Assembly: GCF_002099425.1 (NCBI RefSeq)
Contig: NW_018344024.1
Coordinates: 2,790,001-2,854,000 of the forward strand
Length of the DNA stretch: 64,000 nt
Reading direction: 5' to 3'
DNA from: Phascolarctos cinereus
Taxonomy: Eukaryota > Chordata > Mammalia > Diprotodontia > Phascolarctidae
The position numbers and the translations under genes were made by a program. The notes beneath the pieces are model-generated. The model saw nothing but the letters and a program-made list of their open reading frames with translations, made no database searches and was not told the DNA's origin. Shown piece by piece: positions 22,741-35,380 of this stretch. How positions within the stretch are numbered: the stretch's first letter is position 1; each line of letters opens with the position of its first letter.

Positions 22741-23117
22741 AAAATAATTCCTTTAATACTACTTTCCAAAATTTTACCAAATTTATCAAATTCAAATTCA
22801 TTGAGCTATAATTTGAAGACTACCCTCTCTTCCCTTTTGGAAAACTTAGGACATAAACACAGTTTTTAGTCTTGAGACACTTCTACTATTCTCCATTTTT
22901 TTCCAAAATCACTTAAAGAATATCATTAATCAAGTCTGCCAGTTCTTTCAGTATGTCTAGTTAAAGTTTCTGGCCTTTCCTTGTGTCTATCTTATTTCTG
23001 CATCTTTAACTAAATGAATTCTTGTTGTTGCTATTTTTTGAAATGTCTAAGTTCATTCGTTTCGAGAGCAGAGCCCACCACTTTTTTCCTCAGGAGAAAT
23101 ATGTATTTGTATCTGTG
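22741..23117. other. Unassigned DNA
   Basis: No gene seen; may be a further diverged part of the L3/CR1 element. Confidence 0.4.
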
Positions 23118-23470
<353 letters not shown>

Positions 23471-26120
23471 TTCTTTTTTCTTTTTTGCCTGCGAACTTCC
23501 TATCTGTCTTGGATTGACTTCTCCTTAGAATTTCAGCTCAAGAGATTCTACTATTACTACATATACTTTCTCTGGAATCAAGTGGATCTACTCTTAAAAA
23601 ATCTAGTATTCATTTTAGATTACAGCTCCTATTTTCTTCTCCTATCAAAAAATCCTATGATGGAGGTATTTCTTGCAGGCTTTCCACCAACTGTACCTCA
23701 GGAAAAAGCATTGCCTTAAAATTAGAGTAAGGACCACAATAAATGTCCCCCTAGTCATTTTCTTTACTTAGAAAAGGTTTCTTTTTCTTGCTGCCCAAGC
23801 CCTCCTTTCATTTTGGCTATAGGGTAAGGCCTACATGATAACATAGAAGCAGCTTGGATTTATTTAAGTCCCTTATTGGCTCCAGTAACAGCTATGAAGA
23901 AAAAGCTTACCAAAGTTCATCTGCTCACAGAAATATAAGATTATAAATTTAGTAAGGCACTTACTTCACATGATTCATTCTTATGATATCTGTAATCATC
24001 TTTCAATCTTCAACCTTCCCAAAATATCAGAGAAAAACAAAATAGAATGAAATAAAAGAAAAAAATCTAAGGCCCTGACTTCGTCACCATTTTATGTTAA
24101 TATGATATCATTAACATACACTAGCAAAATCCTCAAAATGCTTAATTAAATTCCAGGGAGTAAACACCACCATTATTATAATATTGCCTTTTTATGCTTT
24201 TATACCAAGGACTCATTTTACCTTCTGCCTATACTGACCTGAGCTTTGCCAGCTTGCATTCATGGACATTATGGGGTACATCCTACCTCCTGCTAATAAC
24301 CAGGGAGTCTGGTTTGAGCCACATAAAAGACTATTTTAATACCTGTGTTTCGTGAGAGAAGAATGACTTGTGATAAGAGTGAGATCCTATATCCCTAAAT
24401 GATAACCCTAAAACCAGTAAATTCTAATCTGCATAAGACCCACTCTTGAACCCATGTGAGTCATTTCTCATCTCTTCCTTTCCTGCCCCTCCTCATTTCT
24501 TTTTTCTTAAAAAAAATTCCTTTTGATTGATATTGCAGTGTTACACACTGAAAAATCTTGTAAACATGATGAATAATTCTGTCATCATGAGTAAATAATC
24601 TTAAGAAAGATGGCAAAAAAAGTCATTGCACATGTTGGCAATCACTGGCTAATTTTCATACTCAAATCAACCTGTCCATGACACCTTATATTTATTTCTC
24701 CTGATATGCCCACATTTGTCTTTCTTAATACTTACCAATAGTGATATTGCTTGAGATAACAATATCCAAATTTTTCTGCCAATGGTATCACCAATTAATT
24801 TCTAGGCCTTACTAGTCAAATTGCTTAGTTGAGGCCCAATGTTTATATTCATATATAGCACAAGTTATTTTTTTTCTCCACCATCTAATATTACTTTCAA
24901 CTTAAAATTTATTTCTGATCAAATGGATAAAAAATCCTCCAGTCTTTACCAAAATACAATTCTCCAGAGTGGAAAATTATATTTAGTCAAAAATATTAAA
25001 GCAACATGGATAGAAATGCCAATCAATTTGATTCAAATTAATCTTATTTTAGAATGAAAAACTGAATTTGCATTAAAATAATTTTCATCTCTAAAGGCAC
25101 GAGGCAGCATTAATATGATATGCTAAAATATATTCTGAAAATGTAAGCATGTTTATATGCATATTTATATGACAACTCTTGCTCAGTCCAACTGGTTTTT
25201 ATTTTACATGCTTTCTATTTATTTATATAGCACATAGCATCTGTCATGGGCTTTGTGACAAGATTGCTTTTAGTATGGCACAATAGAGTGCTCTCAAAGA
25301 CATTGTACAGATAAACCTGGAATGAAATATAAGTATTTTTTTTGAAATAGGTTTCACGTGAACATCTAACCCAATTGATGGCTTTATCTATGTGTTCAGT
25401 GACAGAAGGATTCTGAGAACTATTCCAACTGTGATTGTTGGCAAAAGATGGGTGAGATCTTTATACAGTACCTGGCATGACACCTTACCCATGGTAGGGA
25501 TGCAATAAATGTGTGTGGAATGAAATTGAATCGGATTGGATTGACAACAGCACAATAAATGGCACTGATTGTTACACATTGTTAAGAAACTAATGAATCT
25601 GGCCCCTAAATCCAATTAGAATGGTTCATTCTTAGGATTGGTGAGCAGCTTGATAGTATAAAAAGAGAACTGCATTTAGAGTGAGAAAGAAGAGTTTGAA
25701 TCCTGGACTTTATAAACTGTATTAAGAGAGGCAAAGTGTGCAGAATGAGAGAAGTGAGTCATAAAGACACACTAGTAGAGATCTAGTCTAGTATTTTTTT
25801 AAGACATTAGCATTCACTTGTAGGATCCCCTCACTTTTCCTTGAGAGAGGTGAGAAGCTTTTCAAATAGTAAAGAAGTTCTTAATCTCATTTCTACTCTC
25901 TCCTTTCTCTCCCCAAAATGAGCTTAATGAGGAGCTGTGGCAGTACACTGATGTGATTGGACTCTACGTTAAAACAGTAAAATTGATATACTTTATTTAG
26001 CTTTCAATTATATTTACTAATCACCGACCATTGGCAAGGTGTTATAGTTTGTGCTGTAGGGGGAAAAAATGAGAAATTATGTGGTCTATGCCCATAAAAT
26101 GCCATAAGGGAAATAGGCTA
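23471..26120. other. Unassigned, largely repeat-free DNA
   Basis: No gene, RNA gene or clear repeat in about 2.6 kb, apart from a possible MIR or L2 scrap at 25466-25530 ('cagtacctggcatgacacct') and a MIR head scrap near 25640-25740. The interval 24530-25140 is AT-rich and non-repetitive, the kind of region where conserved non-coding elements occur. Confidence 0.4.
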
Positions 26121-26123
26121 CTG

Positions 26124-26386
26124 ATATTATTGTTATTCAGTCATTCATAGTCATGCTGACTCTTTGTGATCCCATTTGGGGTTTTCTTAGCAAAGAAACT
26201 GAAGCAATTTGCCATTTCCTTTTCTAGCTCATTTTGCAGATGAGGAAACTGAGGCAAACATGGTTAAGTGACTTGCCCAGGTTCACACATTTAGTAAGTA
26301 TCTGAGGCCAGATTTGAATTCAGGTAAATGAGTCTTCCTGATTTCAAGCCCATTGCTCCATCCACTGTGCAACCTAGCTGCCCAGA
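26124..26386 (-). repeat. Marsupial tRNA SINE with RTE-like tail (MAR1-like)
   Basis: On the plus strand the RTE-like tail comes first ('ctgactctttgtgatcccat', 'ttggggttttcttagcaaag', 'gcaatttgccatttcctttt'), then 'acttgcccaggttcacacat' and the head 'gtgcaacctagctgcc'. Possible flanking duplication 'ctgatatta' / 'ctgatataa' at about 26121 and 26389. Confidence 0.9.
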
Positions 26387-26984
26387 CCCTGATATAAATA
26401 ATTATAATTTAAGGAAGAATATGACAAATATTCAGTAGCCAGTACGGGATAGAAACAAAATGCAAAAGGATTTAGAAGAAGAAGGGAACACTCTAACTAC
26501 AGCAACAGAAGATATTAGTGTGTAACATGTCATGGATGCAAAGAAGCAAGGGGAATGTTCCAGAAATGATAAATTTGATTTTAAAAAAATGCTTTATAGA
26601 ATGAAAGACTAGTCCTAAAATGAGCCAAGTATATTTTCTTTCAATTTTATCTTTAATGAAATTCACAGATTTAAAGTCTATAATATATGACTGAAAGGTA
26701 TTCTAAGTTAATGACATGCACATAAGAAAAATAAAAAGCTGTGAAAGTTAATTCTGATATTAGTTTAAGGCTACACTGCTTCTGTTATATTAACTAATCT
26801 AAAAGGTTGTTTTTCAGATAGTCTATCTCCATGATCCAGAATAGAAATTAACAAAGAAAATAATGGGTTTATGTTCCATGAAAAAAATTGCAGAATATTG
26901 AATTGTTAGTTATTGCTCTGCTTGAGTCATCACTATCAAGATATAAAGGACAATAATATTATGCTAATTGTACAAATAATTTAA
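26387..26984. other. Unassigned AT-rich DNA
   Basis: No gene or confident repeat. Confidence 0.45.
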
Positions 26985-27130
26985 TGACTGAATGTCATTT
27001 ATCAAGTGCTTACTATGCTCCAGATGATATGCTAAGTAAGGGAGGAATGCAAATATAAAAATAGAAAGTCACTCCTCAATATGCTTTATTCTATTGCTAT
27101 ATGATAAGAAAAATCAGAGAGGAGGCATAA
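26985..27130 (-). repeat. L2 LINE, antisense 3' end
   Basis: 'tatcaagtgcttactatgct' then 'atatgctaagtaagggagga' corresponds to the antisense L2 3' end. Confidence 0.55.
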
Positions 27131-27829
27131 TATAGGGAACAGATTTTTGGTCTGAGAACTCATGGAGATAAGTGGGTGTTTATTGCAGTAAATTAACATG
27201 GCCTTTTAAGAAGTAATCACTCTACTGATTTGATTACTGTACCCAAAGGAACTGATGGGTAAGCTCAGGGATGCAAATGACAAGGTGGCTTGGGTGGAGG
27301 GGTAGATACCTGGATAGATTGTGTAGATGAAGCATAGTTGTTTGTTTGTTTTTTCTTTCTCCCCCTAGCACCAACTAATAAATATAGTTGGGAAAGTGGA
27401 TTACTGTATTTTGAACTTATTTCTCCTTAATCAACAGGGTGGGACTTCAGGAAAGGAGCTTTAAAGTCCCAGAGACTGAAGGTAAGGATTCTGGAGATCC
27501 AGATCCAGTATAGGGGTGTTGGTCCAGGAGGGAAGCAGTAAACTGGGAGATTGGCAGGGAGATGCCAATTGTAGATATGTTAGATTGTTTCAATTATAGT
27601 TAGTCATTTTGTGTCCATAGAGGGAAACAGAGAAAACTGTGCCTGTGATCCTATGGACATCTTTAATTCCTTAGGAACTGTCTCAGTTTAAATTCCTTAA
27701 TTGGGAAAAAAAGTACATGAATAACCTAGAATTCAAAAATAATAGCACTATATTAATATGAAAAAAGGGGGGACAAAGAAGATATTAATTAGTAGGGATT
27801 ACTGGTGTTAGAATTTAATATTTTAATCC
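27131..27829. other. Unassigned DNA
   Basis: No gene or confident repeat; slightly more GC-rich from 27440 onward. Confidence 0.4.
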
Positions 27830-28560
27830 TTCAATTTCTGGGTCCACTTGTGCTTTGACTGTGGCCATACTTCTGATGTTGTCACTTAATTGCCTGGAGG
27901 GCACTCGCCTTATCTTCACCATGGGAGAGGGGAAGGATCTCCTGTTGCTGAGGCACATGTTTCAGACCTGGTGAAAACCAAAAAGTTCTGCTCTCAGATG
28001 CACAGTAGCTGGAGGCCCTAGTCACAACCTTGGTCATCACTCATAGATCTAAGGAAGAAGGAGTTCCCTAATGATGAAGCACAAGTTGAGACTCTCAGCC
28101 CTTGTCTTTGAGTCCTGAATCACAGTGCTATGGTCATCAGGATATCACAGTACCTTACAAGAGGCCTATTCTCAGCCTTGGCTAGCAATTTACGAAGCTA
28201 ACATGATAGAGGAAGCCCTCAGTTAAGCCTCAGGGTCCCCAAGTAAAGCCTTTTAGTTTCAAGTCCTAAATCACAGTGTCATGTTCATCAAGATAGCAGG
28301 GCAACAACCTAGCTAAAGGATCTTTATTCAGAGCAATGATTCATGAGTGATCGGGAGGGAGTTCAGTGGTCCCCACTTTTGCATGGGAGGTTCACTAACT
28401 GGAGCATGCCAGTCAGTGATCTAACTCTTACTCTCTCCAGGATTTATAAGAGGTAGTTGCAAGGCTACCTATTCATGGAGGTGTAGAGGTCAAGGCATTT
28501 AGTCACAGCTCTAGTCAACAACTCGTAGACAAAAAGAGAAGTACTCATGGCTCAGCTTTG
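27830..28560. repeat. Irregular internal repeats of about 150 bp
   Basis: Blocks at 28105-28149 and 28257-28300 match well (agtcctRaatcacagtg…tcatcaRgat), an offset of about 152. Blocks at 28019-28049 and 28499-28529 (agtcacaRc…gtcaWcaactcRtagac) also match. The region looks like a decayed short array, or an internally repetitive part of an old mobile element. No family recognised. Confidence 0.5.
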
Positions 28561-28599
28561 ACCTCCTGCACATTTGGCTGGCTGTTTCATTTGGAAACT

Positions 28600-28900
28600 G
28601 TCAAGAAGGGTTGACTCTGAGGCATTTCAAGAAGGTTTATTAGTGGTTCATTGACAGTTAACAGCACTATCAGTTGGGTAAGCAGTAGTAGTTCTAAAAG
28701 CAGGAAGCAGAACAACAGTGAAAATTAAATCAAGACAGGTGAGAGGAAGTAGGGCAGAGCTCAGGGGAGTCCTTTACAAGGGTTTAGGCGATCCATGATG
28801 GTTGGGGAGGGAAGAATCTAGGCATTAATTGAAAGTGGTAGTCCCAGGGCTGTCAGCAATTGCTCCACTGGCTAGGATTTTATACAGTATTTCTTTGGAG
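28600..28900 (-). mobile_element. Possible LTR fossil, antisense
   Basis: On the minus strand a TATA-like signal (28870-28885 region) lies about 240 bases before an AATAAA at about 28637, a spacing compatible with an LTR promoter and polyadenylation signal. No partner LTR, internal region or target duplication is visible, so this is weak. It adjoins the internally repetitive block. Confidence 0.25.
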
Positions 28901-29050
28901 TGCATTCTCCTCTTTGTCTATCTGGATGGGAATGAGGCATTCCTCCTTGCTTCTCACCAAAGAAGGAAAAGTTTCTCTTGAACCTCAAAATAAGGATAAG
29001 ACAATTCTCTCTGAGCATCTGAACAGCTATAGGCCTTATCTCCAGATTTA

Positions 29051-30559
29051 AAATAGAGAAGATCCACCCAATGTTCCAGGTTTGAGGTTACATTGGAAGT
29101 GCTGGCTTTACTTCAGGGATGGTAGCCTATCAGAATACATAGCCAGGGGAGGCCAAGGCATGGGGTGAGAGTGGGGGAATGGAAATTGTATCACAAGTGA
29201 AAGTTACAATTGAGGGCTTGAATATTAAGATAAGGGTTAGGAGACATCAGAAAACCACCTAGATTAAGAAACATCAAAGAATTTTATAGAGAAACATATT
29301 CTCACCTAAACTTGTTCCTAGATGTAAGGGATTTATAGAAACATAGTGGTACAGCATTAGCATCATTCCAATTAGTTATAACATTTGGACACAGTGGAAG
29401 GGAAAGCAATCAGGAAAATTCCTGCTGTACACCATTCAGTTTCTCCCAAATAAATAATGGGAAGTGAGGTATACTAGTTAAATATTTTAAGTAAATCTCT
29501 TATGGGAAAATTTTGGGATCCTATATGCAGCCAAAATTAGTAAAAAGACAATGATGACATAAGCTTTTGAAAGAGACCTTCAGTATCATTTAGCTTGTTT
29601 CATATACATATTTTTTTTTCTTTTTCCTAGTACAGGGAGTTACACTTAAGTAAAAATACATTTTAAAAAATCTTATCTGAACTAAGTGGATAATTAATCA
29701 TTTCTTATACTTTAATTAAACAAGACTAAATTAATTAACATCCCTCTCTTATAAATAGATTCAGCTTTCTATGCTAATTACAAATAAAGATTCATTTTTA
29801 GCTTGTGTATACGATGAAAAAATGTCCCTATGATAAATCGTTGAAATATATTTGTGTTCCCTGAATTGAGACTATATACTTGGCAGGTTACACATTTTGT
29901 CCTTCTCCATTGATCCAATTCCTTTCTCCAGAAAATGTTAGTCTAATATAAAAATCACCGCAGGATTAAGCATCACCTTTAGAATTTATTTACAATTCTC
30001 TAACTAAATATGACTTTTCCCACCATCTCCTTTATTCCCCATTAAATGGAACATGCACATATCATGCTTTCCCCATTTTTTTCTTTTCTACATTTTACTG
30101 CTTTCTATTAGATATTTCTATGACAGGTGAATTTCTTCTTTGTTCATTCACATGCAATCACTTCAAACTTTCTTTCTTGCAGCTCTTCTTGCCCAGTTAC
30201 CATAGGAAAATTTCTCTTTCAGCCCTCAAGTGCTTTAATGTCACCAACCATCAAGTGTGCCTTGAAGTCTCCTTCATGCTTTTCTCAAAAGTCCCTATCT
30301 TCCTGTGTACATGTACTAGCATTCTGGATCACTATGTCATTTATCTTTATTACATTTTAATGACTTCTATATAATAGTAATATTTTAGTGCTCATAGTTG
30401 AATATATGCCTTCTGATCTTCTAAAGTTTTAGAAGAGTTACATCAAGCAAATAGAAAGTCTGACCTTTTGAAAAAAGCAAGCAGACTTCATTGGGCTCAG
30501 AAAACCTAGCTTCTACTACTGGCACAATTAATATTTAACACTGTGCTCATATATTACTT
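29051..30559. other. Unassigned DNA, partly non-repetitive AT-rich
   Basis: No gene seen. Frames at 30120-30374 and 30127-30360 show no known protein. 29640-29900 is rich in TAATTAA motifs without being repetitive. Confidence 0.4.
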
Positions 30560-30695
30560 GATCCATACAGCAGTCCTTTGAGGTTGATACTGCAAGCCTT
30601 GCTATTGCTACTTCACAGATGAAGAAACAGATGTAGGGAAACTGAGTGACTCTCCCAAAATCACCAGCTGGCCTATGAGTTCTAAAACCAAAAGT
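30560..30695 (-). repeat. MIR SINE fragment
   Basis: 'gctacttcacagatgaagaa' and 'gggaaactgagtgactctcc' are antisense MIR blocks. Confidence 0.7.
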
Positions 30696-30787
30696 TTCTC
30701 CCTGGAATTAACAGTTTAACTATAAAGGAAACAATGATTGATATTCAGTCCTTTAAAGGAGGCAGACAGCAAAATACAAAAAAAAAA

Positions 30788-31007
30788 TCAGAATGAGATT
30801 ATGATAATTAGGACCTGGTGCTACCTCACTTCACCTGCTCACACTCACCCACATACGCTGCTACTCCCTCCCCCTCTCTCCCCACATACAATCTACCTTC
30901 ATGAAATGATTGAAAGGGATATGAGGTATGAACAAACTTATGATACCATATAAGATTGGTAGTGCACTGAATAGAAACACAAGCCAGTTAAGTTGTGGCC
31001 CAATGAA
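30788..31007 (+). repeat. Unclassified 220-bp repeat, copy A
   Basis: Begins 'tcagaatgagattatgataa' and ends near 'ccagttaagttgtggcccaa'. It matches copy B at 32926-33146 along its whole length in the same orientation, with scattered substitutions and small indels (roughly 85-90% by eye). No terminal inverted repeats or A tail are evident. Confidence 0.85.
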
Positions 31008-32269
31008 AAACTCTTAACAAAAGGAGGATAGAAGAATACCAAATTATATAAGCCACATTCACTCTTTGATAAAGAGGAAATTGTAGAAGATAAAAAAAAA
31101 ACCTTTGGGGAGTGAGATTTCTTTTTTTTTAAGTGGTTTTCATGGACAGTAACAGCAAGACCCCTTGTAGAAGAGATACAACAAAAGGTTGAGTCCATAT
31201 AACGATTATTATATCTCATAGATCAGAGTTTCTAGGCACTACAAGTCTTACTTCCTTTTGTTCCTGTCAGCATGATAAAAATCAGAAAACTGTTGGAATG
31301 AATTTGAATATTATATGTTTGTGAATTAGATGTCAGAATTCAGTGGGAATGTAAAAGAAAAGTGTTGTTGAGACCCAAACATGGTACTTTAAGCAAATGA
31401 CTATAATTAGCCTTTTTAGTGTACCCTGTCTCCAGAGAAGAACACAACACTCAATTACACATGGCTCACAGAGCATCAATGTTGTATTCTAAAATTAACT
31501 AGAAGAAAATGAGTACATGTTTTGTTATTTCTCATTTGGTGTTGCTTCTGAAAACATATTCGTGTATCTGCAGCCCCCTACTAGTGGGCTGATTCAAATC
31601 TGTTTCATCTTTCCATAGCAAGTCGACACACTGGACTTTTGAGAAAGCCTACACAGAGAAAATATGTACATTGCCATGTTTTATTTCTGTCAGAAACCTA
31701 TCAACAACTGCAGCTGCCTAGTACTGTCACCTAGCCTGAAGTCTGCTTTAGGCTTACTGAAAAGTGACATGTGGAGATATTTACATGTCCCTAGGGCACA
31801 CTTCCTGCTGTCATTGGTCTGCCAAATATAAACTCAGAAACACTTAAAATAAGATTCAGGACTATTGACTTCTCTATTTCAGAGAGTCCTATCCCATATG
31901 CTTTTAGAATAGTAAGTCTTTTTGAATTGTTTATATCTATCTCAGGGATAGGAGAACTTTTCTCCACTCCAAACTTAATGTTATCTAAGATACAAAGGAT
32001 TTATGAGGCCTTGCAGGATCAATGTAGTGGAGACATAATATTCCATCTTGTTTGAATTGGGTCATAAAGATCAAAAGGAATGCTTTCCCTAACTGTAAGG
32101 TGGCTATTTGATTGATAGCTCTGATCTAAGAGAAAATTTGTAGTAAAATATCTAATTTGCAAATGAGAATGATGGAAAGTGTGAATAAACTTGTATTACT
32201 GCAATATTCCCTCTATGAACAACTTAACAGTAATTGGAGTCCATGGATTCATATAAAATAGCAAAGCAT
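31008..32269. other. Unassigned, mostly non-repetitive DNA
   Basis: No gene or clear repeat. 31480-31880 is balanced in composition and non-repetitive, and looks like candidate conserved non-coding sequence. Confidence 0.4.
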
Positions 32270-32490
32270 TGTTGTACATGGAGTTCTGGATTTGGTTTTG
32301 GAATCCGTCTCAGACATTTACTACCTGTATTACATCACTTAACCTCTCTCAACCTCAATTTTGCTATATGTAAAAATTGTGTAATTATCACACCTATATT
32401 ACAGAGTTGTGAAGAACCAATGATTTCATATTTGTAAAAGTTCTTCATACACATTAAGGCTTGATATAAATGTTAACAATATTAGTCCAG
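32270..32490 (+). repeat. MIR SINE
   Basis: 'gtacatggagttctggattt', 'acatcacttaacctctctca' and 'ttacagagttgtgaagaacc' are in MIR order, ending in 'gcttgatataaatgttaaca'. Confidence 0.8.
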
Positions 32491-32547
32491 CACCGTTATC
32501 TCTGTTTCTACAGCAGGATTATTTATTTATATTTAATGTGCTTTCAC

Positions 32548-32578
32548 CATTCATTTATTCATTCATTCATTCAATAGC
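32548..32578. repeat. (ATTC)n microsatellite
   Basis: About six CATT units, most likely grown from the terminal repeat of the adjacent L2 3' end. Confidence 0.85.
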
Positions 32579-32925
32579 CATTTATTAAGCATCTACTATG
32601 TGGAAAATATGGTGCTGGGGCAGAGGATAAATAATGAATGAATAAATATAAAAGCATTTATTAAGTACTTATCATTATACCAGAAACAAATAATATTTGT
32701 ATTGTATACCAATACAAACAAGCAAGACAGTCCTGGAGCCCAAAGAACTTACATTTTATGGGGGAAGACAAAATGCAAAGGGCAGCTAAAATAGTGAGCA
32801 GGTGATTGAAAATGATTGGAAAATGTTGTACTGGCTTAGTTCTGGGCAAGAAAAGGGAAATGCTTATCAGTTAGAGTGAAGAATTCAAGTTTGGGTGGGT
32901 GATGGATAAGGAGGATAGTTAGAAT

Positions 32926-33146
32926 TCAGAATGAGATTATGATAAATATGACCTGGTGCTACCATATTTTACATGCTCACACTCACCCACATATTCTGCT
33001 ATTACCTCCCCCGACCTCCTCTACACATATAACCTTCCTTCACTAATGATTGAAGGGGATATTAGGTATGAACAAACTTATGATACCATATAAGAATGGT
33101 AGTGCACTGAATAGGATCATACGCCAGTTAAATTGTGCTCCGTGAA
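32926..33146 (+). repeat. Unclassified 220-bp repeat, copy B (inside L2)
   Basis: Same segment as copy A, in direct orientation, about 2.1 kb downstream. Boundaries fall at 'tcagaatgagattatgat' and 'gtgctccgtgaa'. L2 sequence lies on both sides, so the copy arrived after the L2. Confidence 0.85.
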
Positions 33147-33474
33147 GTCAAAAAAAGGAAAAGGAAAAAAATCTGATTGAGGGAATCAAGAAAAACTTCC
33201 TGTAACAGATGATGTTTATTGGGTCTTAAAAAACTGTGCAGCATTATAGGAGGTGGAGTTGAAGGTGAGGAGAGAATTCAGAGAGAAGATATTCCAAGAA
33301 TAAAGAATGGCATTAACAAAGTCATGGGAATAGGAAAACACTGAACATGTATAAGAGGCATAGACTAGTTCATTTTCACAGGAGACTAGTGCATGTAGTG
33401 GGAAGAAGCATGTGATAACTCTGGAAAGGTTTGTGAAGCAGCAGACTATGGGGGATCTTCAATACCAAATGTCT

Positions 33475-33600
33475 GACCTCTCATCTCCATTCGAATGTGA
33501 GTTTCTTGAGAGCAGCGCCTGCCGTTCTTTTCTACCCAAAAACATAACACATTGCATTGTGTTCAGCATGTAAGTGCTTAAATGTTTTTTCATTCATTTT
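33475..33600 (+). repeat. L2 LINE, sense 3' end
   Basis: 'cgaatgtgagtttcttgaga', 'gcagcgcctgccgttctttt' and 'gttcagcatgtaagtgctta' match the L2 3' terminus in the opposite orientation to its surroundings. Confidence 0.7.
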
Positions 33601-33720
33601 CAGATCTGAAGGATATTAATGTGGTGGTAATGAGAAGGATAGAATGGAGGGAGCAGAGATTAGTGGTGGGAAGCCCAGTTAAGGGGATGTTAGACAAATT
33701 CTTCTTACTGTATAGCTGCT

Positions 33721-35124
33721 TCTTGACCAGAAGTGCTAATTTATGAACAACATTGCCTGTTGAAATGTAGAGTTGCAGGTTAGCATAGCTAAAAACTTTA
33801 TTGCAGAATTTAGAATTTCCACATTTCCACCATTATTTTTTTTAATTAAAAAAAAGGAGCATGGAGAGAATAGCTGAAACATTTCAAAATACTTTAAAAA
33901 CATTTTGATTTTCTTTAACTTTCTTTAAGGTCAGTTTTTCAATATTCACCATTGTTTGAATGACACATGCTATCATTAAGATTAAAAGATTGACTAAAGA
34001 CAAATTAGCAGGATAACTCAGTGGACCTTGTTTCTTTTAGGTATATGCTTTTGTGAGGTTTGTAGAATACAGCAGGTGAGCGATTGAAAGTGAGCATAAA
34101 GAGGGACACAACCCTTTGAAGGAAAGCCTGCAATCTGGTGAAGCTGCTGGTAATTGAATTTTGGTGCCTGGGCCCCATTCTTATTTAACTTCACAAATTT
34201 TCATTTGAACACCAAATGTTTCAAAGCATATGGACTTCCATAGTAATCCATATGCCACATGATGGTTAGCAGTTATCTTTTTAGGATTCAAACAATGACA
34301 AAATTACAGAAATGATTTGACTGTGAAGTAGATGACATTAAAGAGTACATCAGGTTTAATGCATATGCTGGAGGCTCTAGAGGGCTGAAATGGTACCTTT
34401 TTATCTCCATGGTTTCTCTTTCTTCTTATGCATCTCAAGATAGACAATACATATTTAGAAAATCCCATTGAGAATAAAACTTTTGGAATGAGAGGCAACT
34501 TACCATTAAATGTAAATGACAGTAACCTTAATTTACATGTTTTTATATAATTAGTAGCGTCACTTATTTTCTTTTCTTTAATAGATAGAACTGATAATTT
34601 CCATAGAAACCCAGGTATTTGGGAACAAGCCACAAGGCAATCTAAATAATATAACACTGCAAATTGTAGGACAATGTATTAAGTAAATAGAAAACTATCT
34701 TTTAGAACATTTTCTACATTAGCCACATCTATAGTATTTTTTCAAATTCCATATGAGAAGAAACCAATTAAAGAAGATAGTATGGATAAAACTATTGGAA
34801 TGCAAAAAGAAAGAACCTTTCCAAACACTTGACATTCATTAATCTAAGTGAAAACAAATAATCCTTGAAAAATTTAGAAATATCTACAGTACAAGCTTGT
34901 CTCACAGCCACCCACTCAGAGATTTCAGCTTAAAGTTGATCATCAAGCCCCAACAGGACAAATATCAAAGACACAAGTAATCATACCTTTTCTCCTATTC
35001 TCTTATACTAGTGTCTAGTAAATGTTTGCTGAACTGAATAGGAAAAGCCATGGATTTAGTAATCTGAATATCCCTGAATATATTATAAATTTTCACAAAC
35101 CCTGATAATCAGAGCTAACATTAA
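33721..35124. other. Unassigned, largely repeat-free DNA
   Basis: No repeat family in about 1.4 kb. A 117-codon minus frame at 34304-34657 has no known domain. 34210-34660 contains repeated homeodomain-like ATTA cores and is a candidate conserved non-coding element, on inference only. Confidence 0.4.
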
Positions 35125-35380
35125 TATAGTAGAAGCAGAATTGAGTATGATCAGATAGCTCACCTTGTGTCCGTGAAGATCTGGATTCAAATCCTACTTT
35201 TGAAATATATTGGCTGTGTGAAACTGAGCAAGTTACTTAACTTCTGGGCTCTCTAGGCAACCCTCTAAGAATTTATGTTGCAGAGAAAACACTGACCTGA
35301 ATTAGTAGAGGAAATTTCATGACCTGGGAGTTCCCTCTGTGCATGAAATCACATATCCAATTCCTTTCCCTCTTTGTATA
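35125..35380 (+). repeat. Marsupial SINE with a distinct 3' domain
   Basis: MIR-like front ('gtgaagatctggattcaaat', 'gagcaagttacttaacttct') joined to a tail 'ctctctaggcaaccctctaa', 'gacctgaattagtagaggaa' and 'cacctgggagttccctctgt'-like sequence ending 'gcatgaaatcacatatcc'. This tail differs from MIR, MIR3 and the RTE-tailed SINE and marks a separate family. Confidence 0.75.

Larger units (their letters stand above)
32579..33720 (-). repeat. L2 LINE, antisense 3' portion, interrupted twice
   Basis: 'tttattaagcatctactatg', 'gagcccaaagaacttacatt', 'aaaaacttcctgtaacagat' and 'agatattccaagaataaaga' are antisense L2 blocks in order. The element is interrupted by the 220-bp repeat copy B (32926-33146) and by a sense L2 tail (33475-33600). 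Confidence 0.7.

Noticed and set aside
34304-34657. 117-codon minus-strand frame
   Set aside because: No known domain, no splice context and AT-rich codon use typical of chance.
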